Source of the DNA: Nonlabens ulvanivorans
GTDB taxonomy: Bacteria > Bacteroidota > Bacteroidia > Flavobacteriales > Flavobacteriaceae
Direction: 5' to 3'
Assembly: GCF_000755285.1 (NCBI RefSeq)
Contig: NZ_BBMK01000001.1
Span: forward strand, 682,001-746,000
Length of the DNA stretch: 64,000 nt
Positions 7,942 to 18,258 of the stretch are shown piece after piece. Every line of letters starts with the position of its first letter. The first letter of the stretch is position 1. The notes beneath the pieces are model-generated. The model was not told the DNA's origin and did no database searches. It was given only the letters and a program-made list of their open reading frames with translations. The position numbers and the translations under genes were made by a program.

Positions 7942-10380
7942 ATGAAAAAATTATTACTCGGTGTCTTTTTCCTTACTAATATAGTTCTTAGTCAGAGTTA
8001 TCAATATCTAGGTTCTTATGATTCTATGGGGACGCCTCAATATTTAGTAAATCCTAGTGATGTAGTTGATACTGCTAGCATGGATATGATAGGTTACTCT
8101 TTACCAGAAGGATATCCAGTACCTACTTATAATCCACATTATATCACTTCTGGATATGAAACAGACATAATCGTTGAAAGCCTAGCAGATGTTTGGGTGA
8201 CTTTTGTTAGTGAAGGCGCTGGTTACAAAAATGTGCTAGGTTTCTACACTTACGATATTACAAATCCTCCAACGACAAGACCAATTGCATCTGAAATCAC
8301 TATTATCTTTCCAAATGTTTCTGCATTGTATAGTGGTGGTGGTTTACAAACAGGAGACAAAGTTAAAATCGGAACCTTTACTGCTGGAACAGGAATAGGT
8401 TGGGTCTTACTGGCAAATGCTTGGAATTCTTCGGCTGCAGCAGTAGGAACGGCTCAATGGGACCTATTTTCTAACCCAAGTTTTAATCCAGAAGCTCAAG
8501 CAGATTTACAATATCACAATGTGCTATTACAAGATCCCGAGAATGAAAGAATTATTCTAGGTTTTGAAGATATAAGAAGAGATTATGGATCCTGTGATAA
8601 CGATTTTAATGACGCTATCTTTTATGTGACAGCAAATCCATATACAGCACTTAAGACTTCTAATTATGCTGATATTAGTAAGTCATCTACCGTAAGCTCA
8701 GGTAATACTGGTGGTCTAGAAAGCAATGGTGATCTAGCTAGCCTTATTGCAAAAAGAAATTTTGAACGAACAAAAAGAAACTTCATATCTACTAAAGAAA
8801 CTCAGGCCAAATTTAATCAGTCAGAAGTACTATTAAAATCTGGTAATAATACAGCTCAACTAGATACTTATCTACCGCTTACAGGTATGTATGGGACAGA
8901 GACAGCTTATGTTTCAACACCACAAGACCTAATCAATGTTACTAACGCTACAGAGGTTTTTTCAGTCGATTATTATGAGCAAAATAATAGGATTGCAGCG
9001 GTACTGGCTACAGCTTCAACAGGTTCTATTTATGATCATTCTAAAGCTATCTGTGACAGACTTAATAATTCTGTACTAGAAGATGTAAGATCAGTTACTG
9101 TAAATGGCCATAAAATAATCAGTTCAAAACTTGTGAGAGCCTCTGGTGAGACAGAATATGCTTTAGGGTTTTCAGTAAAATTAGGAGCTAATCAAAATGA
9201 GTTATTTAGTTTTTGGGAAATAGGGCAATATCCTCCAGGAGATTTCTATAACTTTCAAATATGGGGTAGTTCTTACTCACAGGTTTTTGCATTAACTAAT
9301 AGTATTCTAGCAAATTTGGATCAAGCAACGCCTGTCATTAGTACGCCAGTTGCAAATAATATTCCTCCTGTATTTGTGAGCTCTGGATATTATCAAGATG
9401 GACAGTTACATCTAGAATTAACCAATAAAACTGGCGCAACTAGTATCAACTTCAATGGAGATCTTGCAACCACAGAAGTTTCTGGACGCCAGGCAATCAG
9501 TCAATCTATTAACCTATCTGGTAATTTACATGAGACGATAAGTATTCAGACTGGAAATTTATTTGACATAGGTTTTTCCTTATCGATAAGCAATCAACAA
9601 CAAGATGCTTTATACCTAGCAGACGGCCCATGGGGAATGGATTACCTGACTGATTATGCAACTGTTTCTAGTTTTAATGTTCAAAACGCACAGCCTAGCA
9701 CGACAGGAAACGTTCATAATATTGAGCGCAATCCATCTGTTCAAGGAACGGTAAAAGGTAACTTAAACCTATTCAGGCATTTATTGCCAGGTGAGCAAAC
9801 ACTTGATGTATCCTCTTATACGGCACTACAATTTGACATTATAAATGATCAACCGGTAGAAATTATTTTGGTGCCAGAAACATCAATTCCATGGAGTGAC
9901 CGTTTTAAATTTACAATACCAGCAAACACTTCTAATACAACTTATGATATTGCGTTTGTTGATTTTGTAAACTCTAATGGGGTATCCTTTGCGCACACAG
10001 ATATTAAGACGATAGTATTCTCGATTATTAGTGACTATTCAAATACAATTCCTTTTTCTATAGATTTAAATGATGTAAGACTAGGTGATTATCAGTCTAC
10101 ACTTTCCATAGAAAATGTTGAAGATGAGGTGTTAACTCTTAACAATGCGCCTAATCCATTTACAAACACAACGACCTTTCAATTGCCGGTTGAGAGCGCT
10201 GTAATTGAAATAAGCGTTTATGACTTATATGGTCGTACCGTAGACTATAAGAGCATTAAAACCACAAATGGTAATGTAGAGTTTCAATACCATTCTCCTG
10301 ACCTTAAAACAGGTCTGTATCACTTTAATGTGATAACAGATCAAGGTAGGAAATTCACAGGTAAATTCCTGATTAATTAA
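7942..10380 (+). CDS. Secreted DUF4114-type protein with T9SS C-terminal sorting domain
   Basis: 812 residues with a signal peptide (MKKLLLGVFFLTNIVLSQS). At about 195-235 the acidic stretch LGFEDIRRDYGSCDNDFNDAIFY resembles DUF4114, a putative Ca-binding module of large surface proteins. The last about 80 residues (NAPNPFTN, YDLYGRTV, GLYHFNVITDQG, KFLIN) form a type A T9SS sorting domain, so the protein should be exported across the outer membrane and attached or released. No catalytic domain is visible. It follows the LytTR gene and has regulatory site B upstream, which suggests a regulated surface or matrix protein. Confidence 0.82.
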   Translation: MKKLLLGVFFLTNIVLSQSYQYLGSYDSMGTPQYLVNPSDVVDTASMDMIGYSLPEGYPVPTYNPHYITSGYETDIIVESLADVWVTFVSEGAGYKNVLGFYTYDITNPPTTRPIASEITIIFPNVSALYSGGGLQTGDKVKIGTFTAGTGIGWVLLANAWNSSAAAVGTAQWDLFSNPSFNPEAQADLQYHNVLLQDPENERIILGFEDIRRDYGSCDNDFNDAIFYVTANPYTALKTSNYADISKSSTVSSGNTGGLESNGDLASLIAKRNFERTKRNFISTKETQAKFNQSEVLLKSGNNTAQLDTYLPLTGMYGTETAYVSTPQDLINVTNATEVFSVDYYEQNNRIAAVLATASTGSIYDHSKAICDRLNNSVLEDVRSVTVNGHKIISSKLVRASGETEYALGFSVKLGANQNELFSFWEIGQYPPGDFYNFQIWGSSYSQVFALTNSILANLDQATPVISTPVANNIPPVFVSSGYYQDGQLHLELTNKTGATSINFNGDLATTEVSGRQAISQSINLSGNLHETISIQTGNLFDIGFSLSISNQQQDALYLADGPWGMDYLTDYATVSSFNVQNAQPSTTGNVHNIERNPSVQGTVKGNLNLFRHLLPGEQTLDVSSYTALQFDIINDQPVEIILVPETSIPWSDRFKFTIPANTSNTTYDIAFVDFVNSNGVSFAHTDIKTIVFSIISDYSNTIPFSIDLNDVRLGDYQSTLSIENVEDEVLTLNNAPNPFTNTTTFQLPVESAVIEISVYDLYGRTVDYKSIKTTNGNVEFQYHSPDLKTGLYHFNVITDQGRKFTGKFLIN

Positions 10381-10415
10381 ATATTAGAGTAGAAAAGAGT
10401 AGGAGTAGTAGGGTT

Positions 10416-10447
10416 GTTTGATACGCTTTCGCGAAAGCGTATCAAAC
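10416..10447. terminator. Perfect 32-bp inverted repeat between convergent genes
   Basis: A perfect palindrome whose centre is GCTTTCGCGAAAGC (10425-10438), extended by GTTTGATAC arms and followed by CCCTTTTTT on the + strand. It lies between the DUF4114 stop and the convergent TPR gene, so a bidirectional terminator is likely. It shows the genome-wide repeat recruited into a hairpin. Confidence 0.75.
10425..10438. repeat. Genomic palindrome GCTTTCGCGAAAGC, copy 1
   Basis: Perfect copy at the centre of a larger terminator hairpin. Confidence 0.9.
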
Positions 10448-10455
10448 TCCCTTTT

Positions 10456-12563
10456 TTATTTAACTCTAATCGTTTCAAACAAAGGTTTATTAGATAACAA
10501 CCATTTAAATCTGAAACCAACCTCTGTAAATGTAAATCCAGCTGCTGTTGTAGAAGCAATATTACTTTGCTGTCCATAAATGTCAAGTGCCGTGCGATCT
10601 GAAAATTTATAGCCCAAGGATGCTTGTAATCGATAGGTAGATTGTCTGCCGTTGTCCTCTATAAATTGGTAACCGGTTGCAGCGCTTAAATCATAATACC
10701 ATTGTTCTTTTTTGATACTATCTATACTTCTATTAAGGTTAAAGAAAATTTCAATGGCATTAAATCTACTAGGACTAAAGTATACCGTTGGAACTTGATT
10801 CTCAAACGTGATATATTGATAGTTCAATCCAGCTTTAAGTGATGGCTTTTTTAATAAATTATAATATAGTGATGTAACAAAAGGTTCCTTGAATTACCAT
10901 CATTTTGAGACGTATAAAAATATTGAGTGAACCATCCTAGATTAAAATTAGTACTCAAGTTATAATTAATGTAATAATTGCTTTGCACTAGTTGGCGCTC
11001 TAATAATGCGGTATTAAAACTCTCTACATTTCTCTTAAATCCTATATCTATGGATTGTAGTTTAATAGATTTAATTTGAAGTGAGATATCAGTTGTTAAT
11101 TCTTCATAGCTATTATTATCTGCATGGATGCTATTGATACCAGCTATTCCTTTAAGCTTGATGTTGGGTAAAAACTCATAAGCCGCACCTATTTGAAAAA
11201 GTTGTGTTGTCGCTTGAGAAGATAGTTGATCATTAAAAGTATCTCTATAATTGTAGCGTCCTAAAAGCGCAAACTTTGTATTTAAAGGAACTATGAGGTT
11301 AACATCTAGATTGTAAGCCTCGTTGTCTCCGTTATCAAAGCTATAACTAGGTTTTACTGTCGCCACTGGTGTAAATTGTTGATCTAGGTTTTTAATAAAT
11401 TGAAGTGCGTCTTTCTGGTCCTTATAAATTTCTAATGTCTTACTAGCAGATGTATAAGCATCTTTATAATTCCCCCCCATTGCTTTTTGAGCGTTTGACT
11501 TACCCAAGTTCCCATCAAATGAGGTGCTGTCTGTCATAAGAATCTGATTATAATCATTAATACTCTTCTTAAAATTACTTTTATAAATATTTAAGGTAGC
11601 TCTTAATGCTAGCAACCAGTTTTCTGGACCAGATTGTACTATTTGATCACTTAATTTAGCTTCTGCTTCTTTGTACTTGCCATTCCATATCAGTGCTTGA
11701 ATGTTGCGCTCTATAGTTTGCTGCTCAATGTTTTTAGGTGTAGTTGTGTTTAGAATAGACATTGATTTTTTAGAGTATTGCAATGCTGTCTTTTCTTTGC
11801 CTTTTAAATGTTGTACTAGAGAAATCCCATTTAATGATAAAATACTATCTGTTTGAGATTTATTAATTTTTTGATAGGTGATTAAAGCACTGTCTACTTG
11901 TGTAGCTATTAAGTAGGTATTTGCTAGAACCTGTAGCGTTTCTGTATCGTATTCTAGAAACTCTAAATTATCTTTTAATAATTGAGTTGCAGACTTATAA
12001 GATTGCGATTGTACTAGTTGATTTGAATAGCCTAGATTGATGTATTTTTTTGATGTTAATGCATTAGGATTTCCTGGATCAATTACAAGTGCTTTATTAA
12101 TATAATCTTGAGCTTGTGGATATTCTTTAAGGTTAGATAACGTATTTGCATATCCCAAAACCGCTGGAAAACTTTGATCATTTTCTTTTAATAAAACTTG
12201 ATAATAAGACTTTGCAGCAATATACTTTTTGTTCCATAAAAGCGATTCGGCATAGTTTAATTTGATTTCAAAGTCTTGTGGATATTGCTCTAAAAGTTCT
12301 TCAAATATGGTCGTCGCTTCATCGGGATTGCCACTTAATCCAGTAGCTCTTCCTAGACAAAGTTGAGCTGTTTTGTTATCTGGATAATCCTTAAGAATGT
12401 CTTTAAAAAAGACTTTAGCTTGTTTAAAATCTCCCTTTTCAAGTAGTTCAAAACCTGTGTTCATATTTTGGCTATATCCGTAATGCGCCGCCAATAAGAC
12501 GGTTATGGTTACAAAGGCCTTTTTAAGCGCTTTTTGTAAATAAGGTTGAAAAGGTTTCATCAT
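10456..12563 (-). CDS. TPR plus YaiO-type beta-barrel outer-membrane protein, frameshifted near 10880
   Basis: About 702 residues after repair. It has a signal peptide (LLAAHYGYSQ), about ten TPR-like repeats through residue about 390 (for example FEEAKVFF-like FKQAKVFFKDILKDYPDN, GYANTLSNLKEYPQA), then a C-terminal barrel of alternating strands ending ...GFRFKWLLSNKPLFETIRVK. This order is that of YaiO/PgaA-like outer-membrane proteins, some of which export polysaccharide. One missing T in a T run (10879-10882 on the + strand) separates the two frames; repair reads NLFVTSLYYNLLKKP. A C7 run at 11472 encodes GG in AMGGNY. It diverges from the STAS-flippase operon across regulatory site C. Confidence 0.72.
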
Positions 12564-12589
12564 AAGATATTATTCATTCGTCTACACTT
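12557..12589 (+). promoter_or_regulatory. Putative LytTR-type regulatory site C between the TPR and STAS genes
   Basis: Core TCGTCTACACTT (12578-12589) with a weak upstream half-site TCATCATAA (12557-12565) 21 bp away. A -7-like box CATATTTG (12636-12643) starts 58 bp after the core. The downstream 28 bp share spacing and AACGAAA/GCGGTTT-type blocks with site E. It could serve both divergent genes. Confidence 0.55.
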
Positions 12590-12683
12590 AATTGCCGCTA
12601 AACGAAATATGCGGTTTAGACCCCAAGTCTAGAGGCATATTTGCAATGTAATTAAAATCAACTAACAATCTAAATATAAAGTT

Positions 12684-12962
12684 ATGTCACTTACCATTAA
12701 AAGAACAGAAGGAGTTTATCAATTATCAGGAGTTTTAAATGCCACTACATCTACTTGCTTAATTAACCACATCAATTTTCTTCTAGATGAAGAAGCAGAG
12801 GTTAACATTAATATAGACGGATTGAAATTAATCGATCAAAATGGAGTAGCTGCCTTTATGACTATTATGTCCTATTCTTTACGTCCAGATAAAAACATTT
12901 ATATTTCAGGTAAAGGATATAAAGATATTTACAATGAATACAGATTTAGATCAATAGCTTAA
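12684..12962 (+). CDS. STAS-domain protein (anti-sigma-factor-antagonist-like)
   Basis: A 92-residue single STAS domain. Residues 48-64 (VNINIDGLKLIDQNGVA) align with the switch region of SpoIIAA-type antagonists, where DSSG carries the phosphorylated Ser. Here the loop is DQNG, so the usual phospho-acceptor is replaced by Asn and normal Ser phosphorylation appears lost. No anti-sigma kinase is encoded nearby. It is the first gene of a unit with the flippase, 22 bp apart, behind regulatory site C; a scaffolding or partner-binding role in the polysaccharide machinery is possible. Confidence 0.78.
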   Translation: MSLTIKRTEGVYQLSGVLNATTSTCLINHINFLLDEEAEVNINIDGLKLIDQNGVAAFMTIMSYSLRPDKNIYISGKGYKDIYNEYRFRSIA

Positions 12963-12984
12963 TCAATCTTTTTAGAATTCAGTC

Positions 12985-14223
12985 ATGCAATTTATCACTT
13001 CGTTAACCAGAAAAAAAATATCACCAGAGCAGCTTTTTATGTTAAGCGTTCTGGTAGTTAATGGTGGTAATTATATTTACAATTTGGTTCTTGGTAGATT
13101 GTTAGGACCAGCTCAATTTGCAGATGCTGCTATTTTAATAACCTTTTTGCTAGTTCTATCTTTTCTAGCGATGACCTTTCAATTAGTCACAGCAAAATAT
13201 TCTGTACTTCTTGAAAACTCACAACTTCCTTCTTTTTTAAAAAATATTTTAAAATCTTCTCTTGTAGTAGGCACTATTGCAGGTCTTGCAGTAATATTAT
13301 TTTCTGGTCAACTACAGGATTTATTTCACACTACTAGTAAGAATATGTTTGTCATTTTTGGAGTGGCAGTTCCTTTTTACTTTTTAATGAGTGTAAATCG
13401 TGGATTTCTGCAAGGTAAGAACGATTTTAAAGGATTGGCCATTACTTATCAATCTGAAATGTTAGTCAGATTAGGTCTTACTTTATTATTGCTTTTTGTC
13501 TTAAAAATAGATCCTATTCTCATAGTAGCCATTGGGATTCTGGTATCTTTAATATTAGGGTTATTTCCCTTTAAAATGTCATCAATTCTCCAGTTACCAT
13601 CTGGTAACATCGATACTAATTTATCCAAACAAATCAAACGTTTTTTCTTAGTAACTCTTTTCTATGAATTGACGCAAATCATCATTAATAATAGTGACAT
13701 ATTATTAGTTAAGCATTACTTTGAAGATACTGATGCAGGTTTGTATGCTTCTCTTGCTCTTATAGGTAGAGTTGTTTACTTTATGGCCTGGATGTTTGTA
13801 ATGTTATTATTACCTAAGGTCATTACATTGCAAAAAGAAGGAAAAGAGACTCAGTCATTACTTTTTAAATATGTCGGTTACATATCCTTATTATGTATTT
13901 TAATAATTGCTGGTACAGCTTTGTTCCCTGAGTTAGTAGTAGAGATTCTTTTTGGTAATGCTTATACAGATATCGCACCATTATTATGGAAGTATGCCAT
14001 CGCAACATCCTTATTTGCAATTGCAAACATTTTCTCATATTACTTCTTGTCTTTAGGTAAGTATAAGCCGGTGATTATTTCTGGTATTATGGGACTGGCG
14101 CAAGTTTTACTAATCATATGTTATCATGAAAATTTAGAACAAGTTGTTTTAGTTCAAATACTAGCAATGACAGTTCTTATGATCATGCAGGTAGCTTACT
14201 TTATCGCTAGTAAAAAATCTTAA
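12985..14223 (+). CDS. Wzx-like polysaccharide flippase (MOP superfamily)
   Basis: A 412-residue integral membrane protein with about 12 hydrophobic helices and the polysaccharide-biosynthesis features of the MOP superfamily: YNLVLGRLLGPAQFAD near the N-terminus, RGFLQGKNDF mid-protein and DILLVKHYFEDTDAGLYASLALIGRV in the second half. Such proteins move lipid-linked oligosaccharides across the inner membrane. The protein is short for the family (often 430-500), missing one or two C-terminal helices at most. It is in an operon with the STAS gene and next to a GT4 gene, supporting a role in surface polysaccharide export. Confidence 0.85.
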   Translation: MQFITSLTRKKISPEQLFMLSVLVVNGGNYIYNLVLGRLLGPAQFADAAILITFLLVLSFLAMTFQLVTAKYSVLLENSQLPSFLKNILKSSLVVGTIAGLAVILFSGQLQDLFHTTSKNMFVIFGVAVPFYFLMSVNRGFLQGKNDFKGLAITYQSEMLVRLGLTLLLLFVLKIDPILIVAIGILVSLILGLFPFKMSSILQLPSGNIDTNLSKQIKRFFLVTLFYELTQIIINNSDILLVKHYFEDTDAGLYASLALIGRVVYFMAWMFVMLLLPKVITLQKEGKETQSLLFKYVGYISLLCILIIAGTALFPELVVEILFGNAYTDIAPLLWKYAIATSLFAIANIFSYYFLSLGKYKPVIISGIMGLAQVLLIICYHENLEQVVLVQILAMTVLMIMQVAYFIASKKS

Positions 14224-14229
14224 AACCAA

Positions 14230-14262
14230 TTATCTACAGATAAATGCCTTTCATCTACACTT
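14230..14262 (+). promoter_or_regulatory. Putative LytTR-type regulatory site D upstream of the GT4 gene
   Basis: The clearest direct repeat of the set: TTATCTACA (14230-14238) and TCATCTACA (14251-14259) match at 8 of 9 positions, 21 bp apart. The core continues to TCATCTACACTT (14251-14262). A -7-like box CAAATTTG (14308-14315) starts 57 bp after the core, and the ATG is 88 bp from the core. Confidence 0.6.
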
Positions 14263-14338
14263 AACAGCGCTCAACCTTAATATCTCTAAAACAACTCTGA
14301 TATTTACCAAATTTGCACTGTAATTAAAATCAATAATC

Positions 14339-15485
14339 ATGAAATTAGCCATAGTAACAGCATATCCGCCTAGTAAAGTAACCTTAAATGAATACGCTTT
14401 TCATCTAGTTAAAAGTTTCAGGTTGAATAATGATGTCACAGAAATAGTATTGCTTACCGATAGAACTACAGAAGCAAAAGACTTAAGTTTTGAGACCGAT
14501 GGTTGTAAGATTACAGTAAAAGAATGTTGGTCTTTCAATAGTTACTGGAATATTAAAAATGTAACGGCAGCAATTAATGAGACACAACCTGATAATATTC
14601 TTTTTAATCTTCAGTTTATGAAATTTGGAGATAAAAAGATAGCAGCAGCTCTAGGTTTAATGCTTCCTTTAATTTGTAAAATCAAGAAAATACCAACTAT
14701 TGTTTTACTTCATAATATACTTGAAGAGGTAGATTTAGGAAGTGCTGGATTTACTAATAATAAAATACTTACCGCTTTATATGGTATGGTAGGGACTTTA
14801 CTTACTAAGTTAATCCTACAAGCAGACACAGTTGCTGTAACCATGAACAAATACGTGCAAATCTTAGAAAAAAAGTACAAGGCAAAAAATGTTGTTCTCA
14901 TTCCTCATGGTACTTTTGAGGTAGCTACAGAAGAGCCTTCTTATCAAATACCAGACGGACACTGCAAGTAATGACCTTTGGGAAATTTGGAACTTATAAA
15001 AAGGTAGAGTCCATGATAGAGGCTGTAGAGATCGTAAGGAAAAGAACAGGCTTAGATATAGAGATCGTTATTGCAGGTACAGATAACCCAAATGTGCCAG
15101 GATATTTAGAGAATGTTAAAGAACAATATGCTACTGTAAATCAATTAAGGTTTACTGGTTATGTTGAAGAAGTTGAAGTACCGGTTTTATTTAATGAAAG
15201 CGCAGTAGTTGTATTTCCTTATACATCAACACAGGTAGTTCTGGAGTCTTACATCAGGCAGGTAGTTATGGTAAAGCCGTTGTAATGCCAGATTTAGGAG
15301 ATCTTGCATTATTGACACAAGACGAAGGTTATAGAGGTGAGTTTTTTGACCCAACAAGCGTTGAAAGCCTAGCTTTTTCAATAGAAGCTATACTTACTAA
15401 TGATGCTCATCGAGTATCTATTGCCAAAGCTAATTTTAAAGCTGCAACATCTCATCCGATGATAGAATCGCTGGAATGTATTTGA
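14339..15485 (+). CDS. Family 4 glycosyltransferase, two frameshifts
   Basis: Three reading frames join into one protein of about 382 residues. The first part has the GT-B N-terminal domain (AIVTAYPPSKVTLNEYAFHLV). After repair near 14959 (GGACAC to GGAACAC) it reads VMTFGKFGTYKKVESMIEA, the family's donor-binding strand. After repair near 15230 (CAACACAGG to CAACAACAGG) it reads TGSSGVLHQAGSYGKAVVMPDLGDL, the E/G-rich nucleotide-sugar motif region. Each break is one missing A, so sequence error is favoured. GT4 enzymes add sugars to lipid-linked or surface glycans. It has its own site-D promoter between the flippase and the reverse-strand operon. Confidence 0.82.
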
Positions 15486-15524
15486 GTCAGTTTAATCAAA
15501 TCAACCAACATAAAAACAATTCAG

Positions 15525-17054
15525 CTATTTCTTTAAACGCTGGCTAGTAATATATTTATAAGAAGATTTTTTCTTTCCCCCCCTGGAATCTAGAAATCCA
15601 TAATATTTTTGTGGTTTTCTGCGCCATGGATATGTTCCAGTAACATCTTCAGGTACAGATTCAAAGTCATAAAGAGTCCAAGACATAAACGGAAGTTTAT
15701 TCTTATCAAGTAGTTCTTGGATTTCTTTGTGATAATCCGCTTGGTCATCCTCGCTAGATCCCATCAAATTCCAGATGCCAGAGTAAGAACTCACTCCAAA
15801 TTCTGTAACTACTACCTCTTTATTACCTGAAACACTTCTTAAGTCTACTAAAGCGCTTTCTAACTCATTTAAGGCTTCATAATAATGAAATGTAACAAAG
15901 TCTACTTGATCAACTAATGCCGCAGCACTGGTTGTATTAGACCATCCTATAGTAATGACATGCGTGTTATCTATTAATTTAATTCTGTAAATCATGTGCT
16001 CTAACCAGGATTCAACAACTTCCTTACCTCTAGAGGTATAATCTAGATCAGGTTCATTTTTTAAATCCCATCCCAAAAGAGCTTTATGATCTTTAATTCC
16101 GTTAACAATAACTGATAAGTGTTGCTGTGTCATCGTCCAATCATTTATTGAATAATCACCATAAAAATCAAAAAGTGTAACTAAAACTTTTAAATCAGCC
16201 ATTTGAGCTTGGTCTAATAAGAGTATTAATTTTTCAAGCTTTTCTTGAGAAACCTTCTCTTTACCAAAATCTTCATATCCCACAAAAATCCTAACGCTAT
16301 TAAGTCCAGCACTTTTGATAATATTAAAATCTGCTGCGATGGTATCTTTACTGAATTGGGTACCAAAAGTATCCCATGGAGAAGACTTTGGATAATAATT
16401 AATTCCTTTAATATCAACATCTAGATCTTTAGTAGCAATCTCTTTTAAATTATTATCTGAAGTTTCTTTTACGATTTGCCTAATGCGCCAGTACCCATCT
16501 TCTAATAATAAAATGATTTTATAAGTATTTGTACTGGTCGACTTAGTGATAAAAACACCTTCTTTATAGAGCTGTTCGTGTTCTAGTACTTCTAGGTCGG
16601 TCAGAACAACTAATTGTCCATCTTCGCTAAAAAATTCAACTTTAGGATGATGTTCTAAGGACGTCATCTCAACAGTAATTTGCTGGTTTAGGTTATAATC
16701 TATAAGTTGAGTTATTTTTTCTTTAGCATTTGCGGTATAATAATCTTCAATACCTGTGAGCGAGTTGTTTTTTAGCGCTCTAGATTTTACATACCAAGCA
16801 TTTAAATAATCTTCCTCAATAGATTTTAAGGTAGTAGCGTCTAGTTGTCTGCCTTTTACATTTGTAGTGTCCCAATCTATAATAGGAATATAGTAACGTT
16901 CTTGTATCTGTTCTGTATGCAGCATGGTACTGCGATCTGCACCAGTATTTAAATAACTGAATAGGCTACTTATACCTAGGGTTATTAGAGCTATAATTAA
17001 AATATAAAATAGGATAAGCCCACCGCGCAATATGTTTTTGTTGGTTCTATTCAC
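15525..17054 (-). CDS. Membrane-anchored GH5-like glycoside hydrolase
   Basis: 509 residues with an N-terminal membrane anchor (15-35), a NTF2/SnoaL-like stalk at about 75-200 and a (beta/alpha)8 clan GH-A domain from about 215. The acid/base E334 is in the NEP motif (WDLKNEPD) and the nucleophile E418 in VVVTEFG, with HYY at 390-392. Both catalytic glutamates are intact, so it should be an active beta-glycosidase or transglycosylase facing the periplasm. A G7 run at 15577 encodes SRGGKKK near the C-terminus. It is the last gene of a three-gene reverse-strand operon with 4-bp overlap, suggesting trimming of the polymer made by its neighbours. Confidence 0.82.
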   Translation of the reverse strand: MNRTNKNILRGGLILFYILIIALITLGISSLFSYLNTGADRSTMLHTEQIQERYYIPIIDWDTTNVKGRQLDATTLKSIEEDYLNAWYVKSRALKNNSLTGIEDYYTANAKEKITQLIDYNLNQQITVEMTSLEHHPKVEFFSEDGQLVVLTDLEVLEHEQLYKEGVFITKSTSTNTYKIILLLEDGYWRIRQIVKETSDNNLKEIATKDLDVDIKGINYYPKSSPWDTFGTQFSKDTIAADFNIIKSAGLNSVRIFVGYEDFGKEKVSQEKLEKLILLLDQAQMADLKVLVTLFDFYGDYSINDWTMTQQHLSVIVNGIKDHKALLGWDLKNEPDLDYTSRGKEVVESWLEHMIYRIKLIDNTHVITIGWSNTTSAAALVDQVDFVTFHYYEALNELESALVDLRSVSGNKEVVVTEFGVSSYSGIWNLMGSSEDDQADYHKEIQELLDKNKLPFMSWTLYDFESVPEDVTGTYPWRRKPQKYYGFLDSRGGKKKSSYKYITSQRLKK

Positions 17055-18258
17055 AGTTTCACCTTTTTTATTTCGCGAGTGACGCCACCAGTTGTAACTT
17101 TAAAATCGTAGATACCATTAGGTATTAAGTCTGGATTTAATTTAAATTTTACAAGACCATTGTAGGTTTGCTTTAGATAAACTTCATTGATCATTTTACC
17201 ATTAATGATTAATTCAACCGTCACGCCATCTGGGATGATCTGTCCCATAAAACTTCTTAAGGGTCCTACGGTAATGGTTCTATTGCCATCATTAAGTTGA
17301 ATATCATAATTATCAAACACTTGTTCAAATTCCATGGTTATTGTATTGCTACTTGCCATACCAGCAACTGCAGCGGTTACAGACCATTGTTCAGCCTTCT
17401 CAGGATGGATCATGCTAGCCATTGCTATGCCTTTAATGGTTGTTCCAGTTGTTTGTAACACAGCACCAGAACTATTAGTGATGTAAAATGAGACTAAAGT
17501 GCCATCACTTGCGATATTGTTAAACCTATCCTTAAGATTGATGTGTAAAAAGTAACTAATTGGTTTCCGTCTGCATATGGGTGATTACGCTTTCTCGAAA
17601 GCGTAAAATCTACAGGCAATCCGGCTTTTATATCCACGGTAAATTCTTTACTGAATTGATTACCGGAGTTAGCGGCGAGTAAAATGTTACCTGTCTTTTC
17701 TGTGCTGTATATATAATCGAATGCGATTAGGTTATCAACTGTGGACAGGTTTTGTGTACGAGTAGCTTCTTTATTATAATTAAATAAAACTGCGGTACCA
17801 TCTTTTTGGACATTATCCAGTGAATCTAACGGTATAGAAACTGCCATACTATAATCAGTATTACCAGCTATGATGCTAGGTGGACCTATGTAGGTTTCCA
17901 TTTTTACAGTTTGGGATACAGGTGTGATGGTAAAACTGCCACGTTGTGTGGTGTTCACTAACTGCCACTTAACCATACCAGACATATTGCTTATAAACTG
18001 CGGGATTTTATAATGAACAAAGCTGTCTTTAATCTGTGGAATTACTATTGTGCTACCTAGATTGTAAGATAATAACAGGTCATGTGCTACAGTGTTATTC
18101 CCCCCCTTAAATTTCAAGTTGATTTTATGACCTGCAGTATAGGTAACCTTATGATTAAAAGGTGATAAACCTGATCCTAGAGCGGCGTCATCCTGTATCA
18201 TGCTGTTTGATAAGATCAACAGTATGATTATTAATAGAGATGTAGCTTTTATTCTCAT
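17051..18258 (-). CDS. Secreted protein of unknown function, frameshifted near 17549
   Basis: About 402 residues after repair. A signal peptide (LLIIILLILSNS) precedes beta-rich sequence with Ig-like features (FTVDIKAGLPVDFTLSR, then GGVTREIKKVKL at the end). I do not recognise a family; bacterial invasin/Ig-like or macroglobulin-like folds would fit. The two frames join when one T is added to a T run (17547-17551 on the + strand is A5), giving LHINLKDRFNNIASDGTLVSFYITNSSG. A variant genomic palindrome at 17589 lies in-frame (LSRKR) and a G7 run at 18100 encodes KGGNN. It overlaps both neighbours by 1-4 bp, so it should act with the membrane protein and the GH5-like enzyme. Confidence 0.65.
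17589..17602. repeat. Genomic palindrome, copy 2 (variant)
   Basis: GCTTTCTCGAAAGC, one base from the consensus; in-frame in the secreted protein gene (LSRKR). Confidence 0.75.
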
